In this document: one piece after another, positions 5,758 through 8,161 of the stretch
Layout: every line of letters starts with the position of its first letter
Position numbering within the stretch: the first letter of the stretch is position 1
NCBI GenBank assembly: GCA_947631805.1
Contig: CANRNA010000073.1
Location: 1-8,161, forward strand
DNA length: 8,161 nucleotides
Origin: an uncultured Oscillospiraceae bacterium
GTDB taxonomy: Bacteria > Bacillota > Clostridia > Oscillospirales > Oscillospiraceae
Reading direction: 5' to 3'
Translations under genes and position numbers: made by a program
The notes under the pieces: model-generated
Database searches by the model: none
Told to the model about the DNA's origin: nothing
Seen by the model: the letters and a program-made list of their open reading frames with translations, nothing else

Positions 5758-5788
5758 TCCGCGCTCTCTCCGGGGGAGAGAACGCGGA
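5758..5788 (-). terminator. Terminator of the AraC-family regulator gene
   Basis: TCCGCG (5758-5763) pairs with CGCGGA (5783-5788), and TCTCTCC (5765-5771) pairs with GGAGAGA (5775-5781), with one C/A mismatch between them and a GGG loop. On the minus strand the stem is followed by TATTTTACG. It lies 15 bases past the stop of the regulator gene and just upstream of the MFS promoter, so it insulates the two genes. The plus-strand side, CTTTTCTTT, is also T-rich. Confidence 0.75.
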
Positions 5789-5803
5789 CTTTTCTTTGCA
5801 AGG

Positions 5804-6673
5804 TCAGGCCTTCTTCACCGGGACCCAGATCTCCGAGGTATAATCGGGGCTTTCCATGTCCCCGTCGGGGTAGGCCTCGATGTCCAGCTCATAGGTGGGC
5901 TCCCAGGCCGCGCCGGGGAAAAACTCCGTGATGATCCGGTGCCACAGCTCCTGCACCGCGCCGGGCATGGCGCCCTTGCAGGGGAACACCGCCCAGGTCC
6001 GGGCGGGTATCTCCCGTACCCGGAAGCCGCCGGGCGCCGCCAGCGCCGGGTCGCATACCGCCGCGATGGCGTAATCGAAGGTCTTGCTGTCCGTGGGCTC
6101 GTTGCCGTAGCAGACGCCGAAGAGGTTTGTCCGGTCCGGGGTGTTTGCCAAAAGCGTCTCCAGGGTGCCGTCCGCCTTGGCCCGTGTCCAGAAATCCGGG
6201 ATGGTGTTGAGATTCTCGCCGTCCATGACGCTGTGCCGCTCTACCCTCTCCAGCAGGGTGAAAGCGGGCTTTTCCACGATCTTGTAGTCCATATACGTTC
6301 CGCCTTTCAGTGTGATGTGCACGGTGAGAGGGGCGAAGGACCGCAGGCGCGAGCCGTCCCGCCGGGCCTCCGAGGGCGTGACGCCGTGGAAGCGCTGAAA
6401 GGCGCGGGCAAAGCTCTCCGGGCTCTCGTAGCCGTATTTCAGGGCCGCGTCGATGACCCTGACGTCCCCGGCGGCCAGCTCCCTGCCGGCAAGGGTCAGC
6501 CGCCGGGCCCGGATGTACTCCCCCAGGCTCATGCCGCACAGGACGCCGAACAGCCGCTGGAAGTAGTACGCCGAGCAGGCCGCCTCCCGGGCGATGGCCC
6601 CATAGTCCAGCGCGTCGGTGAGGTGCGCCTCGATGTAGTCCAGCGCCCGCTGTATGCCCTGTATCCAGTCCAT
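5804..6673 (-). CDS. AraC-family transcriptional regulator with GyrI-like effector domain
   Basis: This 289-residue cytoplasmic protein has an N-terminal AraC/XylS DNA-binding domain (about residues 5-105). The two helix-turn-helix units lie near 22-46 (DYGAIAREAACSAYYFQRLF) and 71-103, which carries the family signature GYESPESFARAFQRFHGVTP. Residues 128-289 form a GyrI/Rob-type or Cass2-type effector domain, starting MDYKIVEKPAFTLLERVE and ending with the typical SEIWVPVKK strand; such domains bind diverse small or amphipathic molecules. The start at 6673 is preferred to the ATG 33 bases upstream because GGAGGGAGG lies 7 bases before it and the upstream ATG would fall inside a possible -10 element. 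The gene has its own terminator and precedes an MFS exporter on the same strand, so it may regulate that exporter or itself. The ligand is unknown. Confidence 0.93.
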   Translation of the reverse strand: MDWIQGIQRALDYIEAHLTDALDYGAIAREAACSAYYFQRLFGVLCGMSLGEYIRARRLTLAGRELAAGDVRVIDAALKYGYESPESFARAFQRFHGVTPSEARRDGSRLRSFAPLTVHITLKGGTYMDYKIVEKPAFTLLERVERHSVMDGENLNTIPDFWTRAKADGTLETLLANTPDRTNLFGVCYGNEPTDSKTFDYAIAAVCDPALAAPGGFRVREIPARTWAVFPCKGAMPGAVQELWHRIITEFFPGAAWEPTYELDIEAYPDGDMESPDYTSEIWVPVKKA

Positions 6674-6680
6674 GACGCCG

Positions 6681-6689
6681 CCTCCCTCC
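6681..6689 (-). promoter_or_regulatory. Ribosome-binding site that fixes the regulator start
   Basis: The minus strand reads GGAGGGAGG, seven bases before the ATG at 6673. The alternative ATG at 6706 has no comparable site. This decides the start in favour of the 289-residue product. Confidence 0.8.
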
Positions 6690-6701
6690 GTGTCGGTCCA
6701 T

Positions 6702-6730
6702 ATCATAGCGGAAAAGGCCCGCCCGGTCCT
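6702..6730 (-). promoter_or_regulatory. Weak possible promoter for the regulator gene
   Basis: A TATGAT -10-like hexamer lies at 6707-6702 on the minus strand, which would start transcription about 20 bases before the regulator ATG. The hexamer 17 bases upstream is AGGACC, far from TTGACA, so the promoter would be weak or activator-dependent. The alternative is read-through from the dehydrogenase gene 78 bases upstream. Confidence 0.25.
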
Positions 6731-6759
6731 GACATTCTGTGCCCGGCGGTGTCAGGTCC
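6725..6759. repeat. Inverted repeat across the dehydrogenase stop codon
   Basis: GGTCCTGACA (6725-6734) and TGTCAGGTCC (6750-6759) are complementary at 9 of 10 positions, with seven perfect base pairs (CCTGACA/TGTCAGG) next to the 15-base spacer. The element covers the stop codon of the dehydrogenase (6754-6752) and the poor -35 of the regulator. On the minus strand it is followed by GGGCGGGCCTTTTCC, so it could be a weak terminator. Its position also suits an operator for autoregulation. Confidence 0.45.
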
Positions 6760-8161
6760 CGTCCGGCAGGGAGGCGATGAGGGCCTCGGCGCAGCGGAGC
6801 CCGTCGATGGCAGCGCTCATGATGCCCCCGGCCCAGCCCGCCCCCTCCCCGCAGGGATAGAGCCCCGCCAGGGCGGGGGATTGGAGCGCGTCGGTGCGCA
6901 GCATCCGCACCGGGCTGGAGGAGCGGGTCTCGGGGCCGGTCAGGACGCTGTCCGGCGCGGCAAAGCCCCGCAGCTTCTGCTCAAAGACGGGCAGAGCCCC
7001 GGCCAGGGTATCGGTGATGAGGGCGGGGAGGATATTATGTAAATCCACAGCTGTCACACCCGGCTCGTAGGAGGGCGTTACCCGCCCGAAACGGGAGGGG
7101 CCGCCCCGGAGAAAGCTCCCCACAGTCTGGGCCGGGGCCCGGTAGGCCCCTCCGGCGGCCTCGAAGGCCCGGCGCTCCAGCTCCCGCTGCCAGGCCACGC
7201 CCCCCAGCGGTCCGGGATAGGGGAAATCCGCCGGGTCAAGAGCGGCCAGCAGGGCGGCATTTGAGTTGTCATAATTTCTTCTATAGGGGCTGGCCCCGTT
7301 GGTGCAGACCATGCCGGGCTCGCTGGCGGCGGGGACCACCTCGCCTCCGGGGCACATGCAGAAGGTATAGCACCGGCGGCCGTTGGAGAGCTGGCACGCC
7401 AGGGCGTAGTCGGCGGGGGGCAGGGCGGGGTGCCCGGCGAAGGCGCCGTACTGGGCCCGGTCCATATCCGCCTGCAGGTGCTCGATGCGCACCCCCATGG
7501 CGAAGGGCTTGGGGGTCATAGGAATAAGTTTACATAACATTTCAAACGTGTCACGGGCGCTGTGGCCGCAGGCCAGAATGAGCCGGGAGCAGGGGATGCG
7601 CTGCCCCGCCGCCGTCACGGCGGCTGTCAGGCGGCCATGGGCGCTCTCCAGGCCCGTCAGGGCCGTGGAAAAGAGGACCTCGCCACCCAGGGAGAGGATG
7701 CGACGGCGGATATTGGCGCAGACCCCAGGAAGGAGGTCGGTGCCGATATGGGGCTTGGCGTCGATCTTTATGTCCGCCGGGGCCCCGGCATGCACCAGCT
7801 GGTCCAGTATCCAGGGGATGCGCCGGTCCTTCACGCCGGTGGAGAGCTTGCCGTCGGAGAAGGCCCCCGCGCCGCCCTCCCCGAACTGGATGTTGCTGTC
7901 CGGGTCCAGGACGCCCTCCCGGCGCAGACGGGCGACCTTTTCGGTCCGGGCGGCGGCGTTCTCCCCCCGCTCCAGGACCAGGGGCCGGAGCCCCGCCATG
8001 GCCAGGGCCAGGGCCGCGAACATCCCCGCCGGGCCGAAGCCCACCACCAGGGGCCGGTCTTCCGGCAGGACGGCCGGGACCGGAGGCGCGTAGCTGTCCG
8101 CCGGTACGGGGGCGGCGTCCCGGCACCGGGCCAGGGCCCCGGCCTCGTCCCGGACGGACAG
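6752..8161 (-). CDS. FAD-dependent dehydrogenase, COG2509 type (5' end outside window)
   Basis: The reading frame is open through the right edge, giving 469 residues of the C-terminal part. The proteins of this family that I know run to about 520-540 residues, so roughly 60-80 N-terminal residues are missing. The dinucleotide-binding motif GFGPAG lies about 41 residues in, preceded by the strand RPLVV and followed by LVLERG, whose Glu typically contacts the FAD ribose. The family hallmark SNIQFGEGGAGAFSDGKL follows, and near the C-terminus GLYPCGEGAGWAGGIMSA closes the flavin site. The GTG at 8047 is not the start, because it sits inside the Rossmann strand. Physiological substrates of this family are not established, and it is only distantly like other flavin dehydrogenases. 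It ends 78 bases before the AraC-family gene on the same strand and may be co-transcribed with it. Confidence 0.93.
   Translation of the reverse strand: MSVRDEAGALARCRDAAPVPADSYAPPVPAVLPEDRPLVVGFGPAGMFAALALAMAGLRPLVLERGENAAARTEKVARLRREGVLDPDSNIQFGEGGAGAFSDGKLSTGVKDRRIPWILDQLVHAGAPADIKIDAKPHIGTDLLPGVCANIRRRILSLGGEVLFSTALTGLESAHGRLTAAVTAAGQRIPCSRLILACGHSARDTFEMLCKLIPMTPKPFAMGVRIEHLQADMDRAQYGAFAGHPALPPADYALACQLSNGRRCYTFCMCPGGEVVPAASEPGMVCTNGASPYRRNYDNSNAALLAALDPADFPYPGPLGGVAWQRELERRAFEAAGGAYRAPAQTVGSFLRGGPSRFGRVTPSYEPGVTAVDLHNILPALITDTLAGALPVFEQKLRGFAAPDSVLTGPETRSSSPVRMLRTDALQSPALAGLYPCGEGAGWAGGIMSAAIDGLRCAEALIASLPDGT

Noticed and set aside
6131..6292. Internal start at Met128 of the regulator producing a free GyrI-like domain
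   Set aside because: AAAGG lies about ten bases before this ATG, but such chance sites are common in genes. The domain boundary alone does not show separate translation.
5699..7042. 447-codon plus-strand open frame
   Set aside because: It lies opposite the AraC-family regulator and the dehydrogenase, both with clear family motifs. Its composition (Gly, Arg, Pro, Val) is that of a shadow frame, and it has no recognisable domain.
6752..8047. Complete dehydrogenase gene starting at GTG 8047
   Set aside because: The preceding codons read RPL directly before VVGFGPAG, so the GTG is inside the first Rossmann strand, and the frame stays open to the window edge.

Overview
The window is GC-rich (a hand count of bases 3601-3660 gives 46 of 60 G+C) and looks chromosomal. 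The Gram-positive secretion signal, the choline-binding-type cell-wall repeats, the Shine-Dalgarno usage and the gene families all suggest a high-GC gut Firmicute of the Oscillospiraceae/Ruminococcaceae type. That placement is inferred from gene style; no marker gene is present.

Layout: (1) 1-49 is the tail of a plus-strand gene, followed by a long perfect hairpin (84-119). (2) 120-483 is a gene-free regulatory region. It has a sigma-A-type promoter (170-198) with an operator-like palindrome between its hexamers, a roughly 195-nt transcribed leader that ends in a strong intrinsic terminator (368-400), and a second hairpin just before the ribosome-binding site. (3) 484-4347 encodes a 1287-residue secreted surface protein: signal peptide, four 16-residue acidic/Pro repeats, two and a half copies of a ~336-residue beta-rich module with DxDxDG loops, a Pro-Glu-Thr stalk, and ten wall-binding aromatic repeats. 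(4) A bidirectional terminator (4369-4396) separates it from three minus-strand genes.

The minus-strand genes, in transcription order, are: an FAD-dependent dehydrogenase of the COG2509 type, cut by the right edge (8161-6752); an AraC-family regulator with a GyrI-like effector-binding domain (6673-5804), ending in its own terminator (5758-5788); and a 12-helix MFS exporter (5558-4401). The exporter has a perfect consensus promoter, TTGACA-17 nt-TATAAT, and a structured leader with a five-codon upstream ORF (MVSLF) and an 11-bp stem. This is the arrangement of ribosome-mediated attenuation seen ahead of Gram-positive drug-resistance genes. A drug-sensing-type regulator beside an MFS exporter is a plausible small-molecule response pair, although the two are transcribed separately.

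The most interesting parts are the two structured leaders (205-454 plus strand; 5700-5559 minus strand) and the undescribed repeat module of the surface protein. No RNA gene of a known class, CRISPR array, insertion sequence or transposase was seen.
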